Assembly (NCBI RefSeq): GCF_032854445.1
Contig: NC_088295.1
Location: forward strand, 85,976,644 to 86,040,643
DNA length: 64,000 bases
Direction of reading: 5' to 3'
Origin: Liolophura sinensis
Taxonomy: Eukaryota > Mollusca > Polyplacophora > Chitonida > Chitonidae
How positions within the stretch are numbered: the first letter of the stretch is position 1; the number at the start of each line of letters is the position of its first letter. The translations under genes and the position numbers were made by a program. Below, one piece after another: positions 1 to 13,895 of the stretch. The notes below the pieces were generated by a model. That model worked only from the letters and a program-made list of their open reading frames with translations. It searched no databases and was not told where the DNA came from.

Positions 1-529
1 CCCATAAATTCTTCCACCATCCAGAACTAATCCCAACTACCTTTAATACCTATCTCATTCCACAAACTGATGTACACCACTGCAACAACCATGGAAGATC
101 TCTTAATTTAAATAGGCCACTCTACAGAAGTAACTTTTCATACTACTCATTTAAAGTATGCACGCCTTGGGAATGGAATCAATTATCAACATAAATCAGC
201 AGTCTGACTTCTACATTTCTGCTTAAATCAAAACTAAAATCTTAATTCTTCCAACAGATGCTTATCATGTAGTCTTCATTCAGTAGCATATATGGATCAT
301 GCACATGCATTCAGTTTTGTCATATTTCTGTGGAGATAAAAAAAAATAACAGTCATGTGTCATCTGCACTATATGATTCGCCACTACCCTCACCATTATT
401 AATAATCACGGTGGGATAGAGCAAGCTCTGTGGAGCTTTATTCCTGCCACTATTGTAATATATCGATATACATCTGTATGAAATTATATATGGTATATTG
501 GTGAATAAAAAATCAATCAATTGCTCAAA

Positions 530-835
530 ACAGCAGAACTCCTTCCACACTACAGCAGAACTCCCACACAACAGCAGAACTCCTTCCACACTACAGCAAC
601 ACACCCACACAACAGCAGAACTCCTTCCATACTACAGCAGAACTCCCACAAAACAGCATAACTCCTTCCACACTACAGCAGAACTCCCACACAACAGCAG
701 AACTCCTTCCCTACTACAGCAGAACTCCCGCACAACAGCAGAACTCCCGCACAACAGCAGAACTCCTTCCACACAACAGCTGAACTCCTTCCCTACTACA
801 GCAGAACTCCCACACAACAGCAGAACTCCTTCCCT
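530..835. repeat. Minisatellite built from ACAGCAGAACTCC units
   Basis: About 300 bp of alternating units of roughly 19 and 22 bp, both starting acagcagaactcc and ending either in cacaca or in ttccacact. The array keeps frames open on both strands, which explains the long repetitive ORFs there. Units differ by a few substitutions, with local doubling of the short unit near 730-760. Confidence 0.9.
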
Positions 836-3800
836 AAAGTGCTGACGCACTGGTCTCACCTGTCTCGACCAGTGATGAAGTGTGTGTGTGGACTAGCTAC
901 ACATTTAACCCACACAACCAAGAAACCATTAAAACCTGAGCTTCAAGTGTCTACTAAAAGCCTGTAAACTAGATACGAATGGAACAGATCTTATAAATCC
1001 TAAGACAGCCGACCAGAGAAATCTTCGCAGAATGGACACAAGATTCAGCCATAAATCATCTCCCAAGAACTGTACATTAGGCCCACCCTGTTCTAATGAT
1101 TACATGATCACCAGGATACAGTCTCTGTACCATACTTCACGGGCGGGGATCAGCCCCTGGCAGCACAAAATAATTCTCTCCTTGTTACTGGACAGGAGAG
1201 GCAGCTAAAACAGGGTCTTGCCCATATGTCTATAGAATGCTATCACAGACAGTGTGCCATTGCACAACACTGCTCTGTACATTATCAGCCAGTGTTCTGC
1301 TATGTTAGCAGTGACACCAAAGTCAAGTTAGAGTTAGTCATAAATCCCAGAATGGTGCACTGGGTCCCTCACAAACAAAGGTGACATTGTGCACAGTACT
1401 TAAACCATCATCAAACCAGGAAAATTATCATAATGTCCCACATGAAAGCAGTGGAAGTCTTGTCAAAAGAAACAAGACAAAACTGGTTTAATCTCTTTGT
1501 ATAGATCAAAAGGCATTTAATGTCAAGTTGATATATGCTTCACATTCAAACCATGATCAGGAAACATAAGGTGCCTTGGTGACCAGGCTAATAATACATA
1601 AACATGAATGATACTTCCTTTCTCCAAAACTACATAAAACCACATACTGTATTAAACATACATGTACTTATAGATGCAGAAATCACACACACAAAAACAA
1701 AAAACCTACACTGGATCTATGTGTCCAATACACCTTCTTCCAATCCAAATCAGCTTCTCCTATACTAACATGAATACATTACTGTCTAGGCCATGTTATG
1801 TTGAAAGTACACATTAAATCCAAGGCATACCTAATGAGAGAAAGCTTTCTTATACAATGATTATCCCTGTCAAATTTACTCACACTGTATTAGAGCTCGA
1901 AAATCTGAATGTCTATAAATTATTGGTGTAAACCATTACTACCAATGAGTTGGGCATATGCAGTCCTAGTGAGTTTCAGCTTGTCACATAAACTACAGTA
2001 TTTCATGTCAAAATTAACTTCTACAACCTGGATGACTATGCTACAAGTACATGAATATGAGGTATCCTTCTAGTCACAGACAAACACACAAATGTGGATC
2101 CTTAAAAAAAAACAAAAAAAACCATTAAGCTTCATGGCAAAAGATTTCAGCACAGAGCTCCACAGGCCAGTACAACCAGCATTTCACTACATACGCCAGA
2201 TATGCACATCCAAGATGAAGATTAATACCTCCTTAGCTCCAGAGCGGCTGGTCATACCCAGCACATTAACATGAGGGGGAATGGGGAACCGATCAAGATA
2301 ATGTCTCTTTTACTCATAAACATACTCATGTAGTCACTTAACTTAGGTCAGGTTCAATTATGTCATCAGTAGACCTATGGGCACTGTAAAAAAAGCGGTA
2401 ACTTACCAATGTCACTGTTTGCTCATAATACTGTTCTCATGTGAATAAACAGGCATGGAGACGCTGTCAAACTTACATGGATTGTCCTTAACACAACAGA
2501 CACAGGTTTTCTGGTTCTGTCCTGTAAACTGGGCGAGTCAGGCCCCAGAAGCCAGCTGGCCCTTGTATCGGGTGTTCACATCTATACATTCACTGGTTTC
2601 TCCCGGTATCTATTCTCAAACTGAATCCACAGTACCAAACCTGGGGGATTTGCTCTCATCACATAGTGTAAACAATTCTCAGCTTTTCCCCATGTAACAG
2701 AGTTTTGTTAGAATATCACAGGGCTGTTCACAGAGTCAGCTAGTCTTGATCATCCAAACACATCAAGTATAAAGAGGATTGGCCCTGAATCAGGTCTGCT
2801 AACACAGCAGACAGTACTGGTGACTACTGAGTTAGGGTAGGGGCAAAAGCCCTAGGAAAACTTCTGTGGTATTACCCCAGGAGTAAGACTAGCTGTCAGA
2901 AGCCACATAGCTGGGTCTAGGTTATTCCAGGAGCTGCCAGAGCTGTTGAGTGACAAGACCAGAGAATGGCACAAAACTGCAGAAAATGAGACCAAAAAAA
3001 AAAAGGCAATAAATATACCTTACCTTTCAGCTTTTTGTCCATCTAGAGTGAGAGAGGCGGTAACCTGGAGCCATGGAGCAGTGGGAGGTGTGATGAACAT
3101 TGAAATGCTTCGGGACAAGCAGCACAGAAAACTATGTTCATTAGCACTGATGTGGCCAGCGACTTAGGCAATTTCCCTGAATTTTCTGGCAGGATGAAAT
3201 TCAATTAGAAGTCACCTGTTTCCACTAGGGTCTGAGGCCAAAGTTGCCCACATACAGCCCTCTGATTGATAACAGATGACGGCACACTTCATCCAGCTCT
3301 GGTTTCTCATTTAATGACCGCTGAACAGATACCATCAGCATCAGTATGGACAATATTAGAATCAACAGGGCCTGAATCATATCTAGCAGAACAGATAACC
3401 TTAACACTATATGTTCAGCCCTCAGAGACCTGGTACTATACCATCCTGACCAATATGATGGTGAAACTCTTCCGGCTGGTTATTAGATCTGTCCTTCCTC
3501 CAAAGGTAGTAATCAAATAAGGTTTACTACTGTCCGATTTTGTACTCAGAGATAGGGAAAACACGAGTAAAGTGGACCAGTAATGGTTACTTAGTCACTG
3601 GAATGTCAACATCAATCATATCAGATGATTCAGAAATAAAAGTGGATTAGAATATGACTATGCACGAATGAATAATGATGCAGATCACATGTGGTAGAGT
3701 ATTTCAGTAAGTGTTTCCCACCCGCAAACCAAATTACCTCCGGCCACAGACGACCAATGTTAAACTTAAGTCTTCTGTCAGATGCCAGTCCGCTTGTTTC

Positions 3801-4777
3801 TTCGTCTACTTTGTAACTGTTAAATACCAAGGTTTTCATTCCATAAATAAGCACCACATCACAAAATCCGGTGTCCTGCAAACATCATATACATTTCAGG
3901 GCCGGGGTGTAAAACAAAACAAGCCAAACCAACAATACATTTGAGGAGCTTACTTTTAGTGTATTATTGTGGTTTTTTGCATGTTAGACAAACATGCCTT
4001 AAGTATAACAGTGTCATACACCAAATATCCTCCTCTTAACTATATATACAGGAGACTACAGCTAATTATGTCTATGTCACATATATACATACAAGTACAA
4101 TAGCTTATATCACCCTGCAGTCTCTTGACATACTAGTCATTACAGTTTCATGTATCTGTCTCAGCACTATATTTGTGATGAATAAACACAGGCAGGTAAA
4201 ACTGACTGGGGAGCCTTCAGAGACTCTTCTTGTCTCAGTATAATATCAAAACAATCATCAAAGACAGATATCAGGCAAACACACAGAAGAGGCCACTTAA
4301 GAAGGACATGTAATATAGCATGTTATAAAGCCTAGCAGTGTACCAACTTCTCCTCCCATACCAAATTGCAGGTATTACAACTACAAATCTACTTATAAAG
4401 AAAAAAATCTGCGCCAGACACAGAACTCAGTCAGACTATCACACACGTTTTTTGTGCAAAAGCATAATACACACACAGATAGGTAGCCCAAAGCTAGGCT
4501 GGACATTCCTACCATAACGACCAGCTTCCATGAATTCATGAACTTCCATGAGAACAATTTCACTATAAAAAAAAGGCCTCAAACCCTACCTTATATTTGC
4601 TATTCTCTGATTCCCTGATACGAACAAACCGTAAACATGTCAAAACCGGCATCGGTAAACCATCTTTCAACAGTAATCTAGCCGTTTAACCTTTTGAATT
4701 GGGCAAACCAAACTAATGTCCACCATGTATGGATTTTTTTTTTCGAACTTCAGGCAGGGTGATCGGCCACACCCATA

Positions 4778-4860
4778 TGTTAAATACTAACATAGCAAAG
4801 ATATTGTGTCTAGGGAACATTTATCATGAAAAGGTGTTGGGGTTCTCCTTTAAGAAATGC
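4778..4860 (+). repeat. Dispersed repeat D, copy 1
   Basis: Shares the core atattgtgtctagggaac and a similar following stretch (tgaaaa, gttggg, tctccttt/tctctttt, taaa) with 36722-36808 in the same orientation. Neither copy has obvious coding content or terminal repeats, so the class is unknown. Confidence 0.55.
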
Positions 4861-5593
4861 ATGCCCTGTAAACAGAATGTTGGGTAAAATTTTCACCGCC
4901 CATCATCTGCCCGAAGACAGTAAAAATAAGGTAAGGTTTGAGAAGTTTTTTTCAGTGAAATCGTCCGTGTGTAAGTCCATTTGACCGAAGCGGGGCGTTG
5001 CAGTAAGAACGTCCAGCTCAGCTTTGGCCTAACGAAAAGAACAGTCTTATTCTATGTGAATATACATGTACATGCTTCACTATCCAACCTAACCCAAGAC
5101 AGAGACACAATATCCTGCAAAATACACGTATGTTCAGAGAGGGACAATTCTACAGTTATATTAGTGAAACACAGAGGCAAGCCCTTGGACAACTTTTAAA
5201 TTAAACCAAAGTGTTGATAATAAATGCACATCACTGCTTGAAATATAGATCCATAATTTATAAGCTAACAACTGTTCACTCTTGACCTAAGCGGGAAATG
5301 CTCCTTACATGCAAAAAAAAAAAACCACAGCACACGGATCCCTTTCATACTACAGCATGATGAACATATGCTGAGCTGATTACAAAAAGCCCACAGTTAC
5401 TTTGTGGAGGGTACACGTTCAGATTAATTTCAAAGTAAACTGTGCATTCTACACAGAAGTAGGATGTGAAACCCAGGTGTAATTTAAGATTTCCTGTGGG
5501 TGACAGTTTTAAACAAACTGAGTGGAGGAATAACAGACACAAGTCAAGAGTTTAGTTTGGTGAAGATTTGGGTTCACTGCACACTGAAGAGCA

Positions 5594-5752
5594 GCAGCTG
5601 CTACAGTACTGCTGACGGTGGTAAAGTGTAAATGTGCTGAGTATGAAGAAGTGCAAAGTATGACACAAATGACTGTAAAGCAGACGCTGCTACAGTACTG
5701 CTGACCGTGGTGAAGTGTAAATGTGCTGAGTATGACACAAATGACTGTAATG
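5594..5752. repeat. Two-copy tandem duplication, about 85 bp
   Basis: The segment gctgctacagtactgctga followed by gtggt and aagtgtaaatgtgctgagta occurs twice, 89 bp apart. The second copy lacks about 16 bp that precede tgacacaaatgactgtaa in the first. Confidence 0.85.
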
Positions 5753-5754
5753 TA

Positions 5755-5985
5755 AAGGACCTAAAATTTCATTCCTGGCTAGGTTAATCATTTCGTCTCA
5801 TTCCAAGAGTTCTTATTTAACTTAGAAAGGTGTTTTGAAGTTTGTTAGGATGGTAAAATGACCTCATAAAGTAAAACTGTGTGAATTAGTGCAAAAAAGT
5901 AATATTCCAGGACCATTAAATGCTTATAAAACTAGACATTTTTAATAATTTTTTAGGTCAAAAAACAAATACAGTATTCAAGATT
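5755..5985 (+). repeat. Dispersed repeat C, copy 1
   Basis: Aligns over about 230 bp with 13665-13895: aaaattt, ccaagagttctt/cacagagttctg, gcttaga/acttaga, tttgttagg/tttgtaagg, agaatgac/aaaatgac and a shared end, aaatacag(t/c)attca. The two copies are strongly diverged and noncoding. No terminal repeats were identified, so it may be an old nonautonomous transposon or SINE remnant. Confidence 0.6.
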
Positions 5986-7365
5986 CAAAAACATGGCAGT
6001 TGATAATTTAAAGCTATGAATTATTTACCAACAATTCAAAAATGAAAACCCAGGAGAAATAAGCCTACTATCACTTTGATACCTGTATCAACTGGCACAG
6101 AAAATATTTTTAGAGATACAAAGTACCATATATAACATACACCCACTGTGGAACAGTTGAAGAAAGTCTACAAACTGATTTAAACACATTATCTCTTTTG
6201 ATGAGACTAAATTATGTGAAATTGTTGGACGACTGGGTCAGTCTTGCCAAATCAACATTGTATACATAAACATTACATAAACTGTACATCAAAAACTTCA
6301 CTCATGTCGCACTACAAATGATCACATTCATATGCGTTATTTGCCATACTATCTGAAATATCTATATTTAGACCCAATGAGATCAGCAGTAATAAGTAAC
6401 AATTCGTCTAAAGTTGCAAAACACTAGAAAAGTAACAAACAAAACACATGTATTATGACTTTTCCTCGCTTCTGTTGATAAATAATTAACTAAACGCAAA
6501 AGGTGAAGTGTTGTCTAAAATTGAACATTTCATTTCTAGGAAGAGCAGCAGAACCTCTATTTCAATAAGACTATACCTGAAACCTCACCTGATATAGTGC
6601 CTGACTGACACACAGCTGGACATGCACAATCTATTTCCAGCACCATACACTGGGTTATTTCCCTTTAATGGTTACCAGATGTTGCCACGCTTTGAGGACC
6701 ACAGGGTATTTGTCAGAAATGAATGGTCAATTAAAGTTATAACTGACAGTCATATGGGATTTAGCCAGCTGGCCATTGCCGTATATCTGCCCCTGGATAG
6801 CATGACCATAAGATGGTTCCTGTCAAGATCTGATCGCTGATAACCACAGACAACGCCTCATTCCCTCAAACTGTCATGAAAATACTTCACTATGTTAGCT
6901 ATCATTTTCTGAACCATCAGCAAATTCTAAGAAGAAAATTAGGGTAGCAGATCATTTATCACTCCAAAATGTCAAATTTCAAAACATGTAAATGGGCAGT
7001 TGCTATGCAGATGCCTCTTTGCAGAGAGTGTGAGCAGTTAGCCTTCAAACTGATTGAATTTTTTATCAGGACACAAATGCATTATCTAGATACCTTAGTC
7101 ACCAATATAAATAAAACTAAAAATTGTTAGAGATAAAATATAATATGTGTTCAGTGCACAATCAAGTCATACATCTGCTTACTTGTTTGATATGGAGACA
7201 CCAAGATGAAACCACTGTCGGGTCGGATGGAATGACAGGCTGATAGACAGAAAAGTTGAAAATAGCATCCCCACTAAACTCAGGGAGGGGATGCTTCAAA
7301 AAGTACAAGCACAAAATGTATGTGGCAACAGAGTTCGATGTGTACAACAAATGTTCAGCAAGGGA

Positions 7366-7460
7366 GATGGGGGTTGTGATGGGGGTTGATGGGGGTTGTG
7401 ATGGGGGTGTGATGGGGGTTGTGATGGGGGTTGATGGGGGTTGTGATGGGGTTGATGGGT
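7366..7460 (+). repeat. G-rich minisatellite (GATGGGGGTT-type units)
   Basis: About ten units of gatgggggt(t) with interspersed tgt. Nearly every unit contributes a run of four or five G on the plus strand, separated by short loops, so the array meets the usual G-quadruplex pattern. It sits in the presumed PHLDB intron, and the transcript would carry the C-rich strand. Confidence 0.9.
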
Positions 7461-9808
7461 TCAGAATTATGCCTATTTTCTATTTTCATATAAAAAGACA
7501 ATTAACACTGAATAAGGCCACACCAATTTACATCTTTGCTTTAGCGACAGAATGGATCTTTTTTTCAATGTAGAAAGAGGGTATAAAAATAAAGCTTAGT
7601 TTTATTTAGTGTCAACTCGCTTGTAATACAAAAAACAAAATTCATGTCACTTACGGATGCGAAACTTGACCTCACTTGACCCAGCTGAATTAGGTAAGCT
7701 GTCATTTATCTACAATGCTTAAGGTGAGATTAGAGATGTAGCTTTTCATAGCATGTCTATTACTTAAAAAAAAAAGTCTTATGATAAGTTTAGAGGGGAG
7801 AACAGCCTTAGTTATAGAGTGCAAAAGATACATGCCAACAAAAAAATGCAAGCTACATGTGCATATATATAGATTACACAGTCAGACAATAGTGAACACT
7901 AGACACATGGCTCTAAGTTGAGCAACTGCAGTTAACTGCATGGAGGTCAAAGGTCAACAGCTGATGGGGCTGGGCAGGGTATGTGCAATGAAAACCCTGG
8001 TCTACTTTCTGCTTCACTAACAGCCTGAGGTGCAGACGCCACAACTTTAACTGATTACTTCCCCTCAGACCCTGGTGCTGTGCGGTGGAGGTAGGGGGGG
8101 AGAGGAAAAAAGATCCAACTTATTGCAGCCATTATGGCATACAGCAGATGGGGACCTTCTATAAATATCCACGAAGGTAAAGCTATCTGGTTGTATCAGG
8201 CCGATACATCAGACTTACAGAGATAAGCTACATGTACAGCATCCTCTTTACCTACATGTCTCTGCATGCATTCTACATACATGATGGTGTCCTGGCCTTC
8301 ACGCTTTAAACTATAGTTCAGTAGACATAGTAATAAAGGCAGTTCACCCATATATCTTAAATATGTACGAAACTCAGTGCTTATCATAACAAAACATTGC
8401 ACCCAGAAGAGAGAATAAAATCCCTCTGAAATCAATTATACAGATGCACTACACATTTTGAACCCAAGGTAACCTTACTGAATTGAATCATTACGCCAAA
8501 GAAGAGAATCCACAACATCTGTATTTTTGCGCAGTGAAGAAAGTTTGCCATATTCTAATAAAAAAATTGGGCAACAACACACAATTACTGGGTAACATTG
8601 TTAAACAAGGTTAGTTAAAGCTTTTTAAAGCTGACAGCGCAGTGGACCATTTCTGTCAATAGCCTGACGCTGACTAAGCCAGTGACTAAGATGTTAACAT
8701 CTTGTTTTCCACTCCTTACCCCCCATACATCAGAACACAATGGGTTCTACCTCTTAACACCATCTCACCTGGGAGGGAGAAAGTACTAGCCATACATCTT
8801 CTTACCATCGCAGAAAATGAGGTAGATAGACATCCTTATGGCCATGCTATCTGTGCACAAAACCATGTTCCCAACTTATTTATCCTTTGTGTCCCCGACT
8901 TGTTCTCATAAACACAGGATGTTTAGTGAAACTGATAGATAAACACAGCCGCAGATATACAATTACATTTTCTCTGTATACATACAAAGTCTCATTTAGT
9001 ACTACAAAGAAAGCCATATCCATATCACCACCCTGCAGAAGTCCAAACAGTGAAACTATATGTGTAAGTTAATTTTTTCCCTCTTTTGCCAATATAGGAA
9101 CACGGCACCAAATAATCCATTTAGCTTATACTACTCTTGGGTGGTCAAATTAATTGACCCTGCATCCTCCATTCATACTACCACTATACAGTTGTTATAC
9201 TTATAAATACCAGGTAGTATACACCTGGAGAAGAGATCAAAGACAATTATAAATTCTGCCTGAATTTACCCGTGTCATATAGCACGACCACAACAAATGA
9301 GATGTGATTACACAGTACTGCTTGCCAAGAAATACTTATGATGTTGATAAGGAGTACATCTTTTTCTCTCTCTCTTTCTGCATTTGCACACAATACCTGT
9401 AAATCGTAACACTACACCCTATATCAGTAAATGTGGTGATCAAATTACAAAAATGTAATTGAAATTCACTGAAGATCATGAATATTCCCAATTTAATGAT
9501 CAATGAAAATGGCTATGTTCACACGCATACACGCACACTGCCTTTGAACAGGTCCACTTTTTAAACTTATCTGTCCAAAATCAACTTACCTGTCCTAAAT
9601 CAACTGATTACAGGTGTATGCACCAGCCATCATCTAAGACAGAGTATGAAACAGCCCTTAAGCTGGAACAGCTGCTACACTCAAGCCTCAACACTGAACA
9701 TACACTCAACTGCTTCCACGTATCATGACCATAAACAGGTAAAGGTGTTTTGATTGCAGCACCAGAGCGGAAGCCAATTCCTGCCTACAGACATGGTGAT
9801 GTGCTTAC

Positions 9809-11756
9809 CTTGAGCCAGCCTGGTGGGTTTCTCAATGAGCAAACCATCCACAGCACAAGGCTTCGCCAGCGGGTGGAGTGTGATGACACCATGCCGGTTT
9901 TCTATGGAGCAGTGGTTGGCTTGTACCCCAGTCCCCTGCACCACAATATCCTGAGGGCTGCTGGACTGGTTTGTGCCAATGGTGGTGCACCCTGCAATGG
10001 GAAAAGAATGCGGTTAATAATCAGTCATGAGAAATTCTCAACTAGAATCCAGTTCTACTGATATCAGCAAATGTATCATAACTGAACTATCATTTATTCA
10101 TGCTATATTTGTCCCTACTTACATATGCACATGTACATAATTGAGTATTTGCACAAATAATTGTTCAATAGCAGCTTAACTGAAGTTTAAAACTATTTGC
10201 ATTTGCTGTATGTACACAATCACCAAAACTGTCATTTGTTGAAAGGGAGATAACTCAATCTGATTGGTCCCTACATTATTCTGACTCCAGTTGTGCCCAC
10301 TTGAAATTTCTACATAACATGATAAATAGCAGGAAATTTTCATACTGAATGATTGTATTTGGCAACATTGTTACATACTTTTGGTTAATCAACACAAATG
10401 TGTGTATAAGATAAGACTACTCACCTTCAGGCAAAGGGTGTAGGGTGACAGCTGTACTGAGGCGCCCACTACCCAGGCTAACCAGGTGAGGCACATCGGA
10501 GTGAACCTTGACAGCATTCCCAGACTCGGTCACCTCCAGCTGATCCTACAACACAGCCATCACACCATGTACAAATTTAATGACTAATAACCATGCTTGT
10601 GTGGTCATACACTTGAATCAATGAAATTTTGTTGCATATCACTGAAATCTGAATCACTAAATCATTCAAACATTAGTCATTCAAATATTCCTTCATTCCC
10701 ACATTCCAAGACATATACAAGTACACGTAATAAACCCAACAGGCAGACAAGTGTTCATATACAATGTCAGCCAGGACTCAAATCTGTTGTTAATAATTAT
10801 TATTAAAACCAGCTTCAGGCCACCCACAATTTATGAGCCTAGCAATTTGATATGGGCCTAAATCTTTCCCCTTTAATTAAATAATGGCAACATTGTCCTT
10901 CAGCTACCTATATATGTACATTTACGTACACAGAGGTAACCATATGAGCACTCAGTACCTGTAGTTACTTATATGTAGGCAGTGTGGTGTTTCATCTGTA
11001 GACTTTCACCTGTGTTTGATCTATTATAAAATTACTTGTACATATCTAGAGCAACTTTTTCCAATAACCAAGCCTTTTCCAAATGCAATCAAGACTTAAT
11101 AAACATTAAGTATAGGTATGTAGGTGCATTGCAAAAACAGGGTATTAAGAAAATGTCAAACTGATGCAAATCCATTCAGCTTTATGGTACATGTATATAA
11201 TTTTGAAAATATTCTTTCTCAGAACATAAGCCATAATTTGAGACAAGTCTTCACTATACTGATTCAACAAAACAAAACTGCTTACAAGTAAATGTACAAG
11301 TACATCGATGTTTAACACCTATAGTTACATGAGATTAAACAGCCAACTGCATGTGTATCTTGACTGATTGACTGACTGATTATCATTATCTAACACTACA
11401 TGTCTACTCTAGAATTTTCTCTTATACCATAGCAGTCAACTTCATCTGTTAAGGGAACGGGGGTACCCTGGAAAGCCTACCCACCTTTGGCAAGTTCCTG
11501 ACAAACTTTCCCACATGTGACTTGCAGATGGGCAAACCATATTGGTGAAAGACCAAGTCTTCAACAAACATTAGACTGCGAGAAAACAGGTATGTCAGGT
11601 CGCGAATGACAAAACACAACAAAGCATGCATGCAGTCCTTAAGTATATGAACGCCATTCTGATCAGGGGAAATGTTGTGATACATGTACTTACAGGTGTC
11701 ACCTTAGCCGGCCGAGTCGTGAGATCCGTCACCTTGTACAATCTCGCGTTGTCCAT
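9809..11756 (-). CDS. PHLDB1: PHLDB/LL5-family protein, N-terminal exons with FHA domain (partial)
   Basis: Three coding exons on the minus strand: 11694-11756 (start ATG at 11756, ends phase 0), 10425-10545 and 9809-9991, all with GT/AG borders and consistent phase, giving 122 residues so far. Residues about 38-122 match the N-terminal FHA domain of pleckstrin homology-like domain family B proteins: HLVSLGSGRLSTAVTL, then TTIGTN, VQANHCSIENRHG and DGLLIEKPTRLAQG, almost residue for residue. Family members are cortical adaptors that carry coiled coils and a C-terminal PH domain binding phosphoinositides, and anchor microtubule plus ends near adhesions. Those parts are not in this window; the third exon ends in phase 1 at a GTAAGC donor and I found no following exon down to base 1, so the gene runs off the left edge after an intron over 9.8 kb. 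The vertebrate paralogue (1, 2 or 3) is not resolved; the symbol is a family label. Confidence 0.9.
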
Positions 11757-11786
11757 CGTACTCTAAGACATTCTGACCACATCAAC
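11694..11786 (-). other. PHLDB1: PHLDB exon with start codon and 5' UTR splice acceptor
   Basis: Upstream of the ATG at 11756 the minus strand carries a 30-base leader preceded by a good acceptor (tgctgcttacag, exon beginning at 11786). The first exon of the transcript must therefore be noncoding and lie further right. The leader contains a TAG in frame about three codons before the ATG, which supports 11756 as the true start. Confidence 0.7.
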
Positions 11787-13664
11787 CTGTAAGCAGCAAA
11801 CAAGGAAATATAATACAAAACCAAAAGCAATAAAATGTCCCAGTATTGATCTTAGGCAGCGATTTAATACCAGGCCCTATCTTCCTGATCTATGGCAACC
11901 GTCCCTTCCTTTCAACACCGAATCACACTCACAGACAAAATCAAGTTAACAGGCTGCCCAAGTTAGAGTGACCGTCCTGAGATAAGAATACATGATGTAG
12001 AGTACAACTGCAAGTATCTGCTCATAAATAATACACTCCACCTTTGTCTTTACACCCATAACCAAGTCACTTCAGTCTACATGCTCCAACATACATTATA
12101 TGTAATCTGTATTTAGGTGTGTAACAGTTAACTGTATGTAAACATCGCTTTGAGTAAACAAGTTCAATCAGCATTCACTGCTAAATATTAAACCTACAAG
12201 TATGCTGATTCCAGATGCTGATGAGAAAGGAAAATAAACATGTACATAACGACACTCACGGACAAATAACATCACAGTGCATGTGCACTCCAACTCATTA
12301 ATCACTTTATACTATTTAATTGGTGTTTCAAAGAAGGAGTATGAACTGATGTCAATGCATTCAATTATATGCCACTAGCGACAATCCCAATATAAATTAG
12401 AAACCTGTACATGAACAAGTTTAAACTACAAGAAATGTCCATTTAATCCTGCATTAAACTTAAAGTAAGAAAAAATTTCAGACTTTAAGGTCATAAGGTA
12501 ATGTAGTTTACCTGTAAAGGTCAGTTATTTTAATTCCTTTGAACAATGCATTTAATCGTCTTTTTAACAAATCTTTGGACAGCCAACATAATCCTAATTG
12601 CATGTACATGTATTAAAATCCATTTTATCCTGTGGCATACTTTTGCGCCTATCTGGCTCCATGGTATCTCCCCAAAGTATACAACTGCTGCCCTTCCAAA
12701 CACAGAACCTAACATACATAGAGAGAACGTTAAGGACTTCTGAAGATGTAAAGGCAACAAGACAAGTCTTTTCTTGTTCTACATTTTAAATATGTAAAGC
12801 AAGACCTTAATAACGAAGGCTATTCGTCTTTAAACAATTCAGATCTTCCCAATGCCAAATCTTGAAAAAACTGTGATAACAAGCACATTATGCTTCCAGA
12901 TCCTCATTTTGGAGCTTCATTAAAAACATCCTCTTCATGGATTTACATCGCAGATAGGAAATCTACTGGTTCTACAGTAAGATGCATTTTGTTTGATGGC
13001 TACTACCCTAATTCTTCAACCTTTCAGAACTTGAAAGCGCAACTTTCGGCACCATTTATGCACATTTTTAATTTTGGAGACAAAAATACATTGGGTGGGT
13101 TGGTCAGTTTCAGGGTTTTCCAAAAAAAAGTATCACTTTACCAGTGTACAAGGAATAATGCCTTAAGAATATGCTTGAATAAACACATGCAAATTAAGGT
13201 TGATGAATTACAGTACTGGATCTCTGGCTGTGTATAACACTGATGGTGAGATAGTGTATAAAACAAGGGGTTTATACTTACATGTACATGTACTAGAAAC
13301 CCTGTCCACTTTACTAATTATTATGTTCACAAATTCTTGATTATGGCTGATTACACGCCGAAAGTGGCGACTGCACCAAATGTGCAGCCCAAGTTTGCTG
13401 CTGGCAGGTTATCAGTCAGGGGAGGCCTGGTCATAATTAGGACGCCAATTACAGGTATTTAGCTGGTCCATTTCTGACAGAACTGTTCCCAGACTAGCTT
13501 CAGTTCCCTGGGATAACATCAGTCACAGGGTTTACCAGGTCAGGGGCTGGGGGGTACCCTATCTACATGTACATCATGTACTCCTACATCCTAATGCATG
13601 ATTAACTAAAGATTCTGACAGACACATCCCAACGTGTGAAAATTTTGTACATGCTTGTACACCC

Positions 13665-13895
13665 TGTATCAAACATAAAATTTTGTCCTTTACTAAGTTA
13701 CTCATTTTGCTTGATTCACAGAGTTCTGTTGAGCTTAGAATTTTGGTGTTCTGAGGTTTGTTTGTAAGGTAGAATGACATCCTACTGGAAAAATTTAAGT
13801 TTCAGCACCAAAACTTTTATTACCTTTATTTGCCTCTAAAAATGCAATCTCACAGGAAAATTTAGGCCAAATACAGCATTCATTATCAATGTATG
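13665..13895 (+). repeat. Dispersed repeat C, copy 2
   Basis: Partner of 5755-5985, same orientation, roughly 65-70 percent alike by eye over the best 110 bp (around gagttctgttgagcttaga and gaggtttgtttgtaaggt). Small indels separate the two. Confidence 0.6.

Larger units (their letters stand above)
1..9808. other. Presumed PHLDB intron 3; no coding exon recognised
   Basis: The stretch left of the FHA exon has no frame with recognisable protein similarity on either strand. It holds a purine/pyrimidine-biased minisatellite (530-835), a tandem duplication (5594-5752), a G-rich minisatellite (7366-7460) and one copy each of two dispersed repeats (4778-4860, 5755-5985). Short exons of 100 bp or less could be missed by eye. 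Confidence 0.5.

Noticed and set aside
353-859. Ser/Thr-rich repetitive ORFs on both strands
   Set aside because: They are frames through the 530-835 minisatellite.
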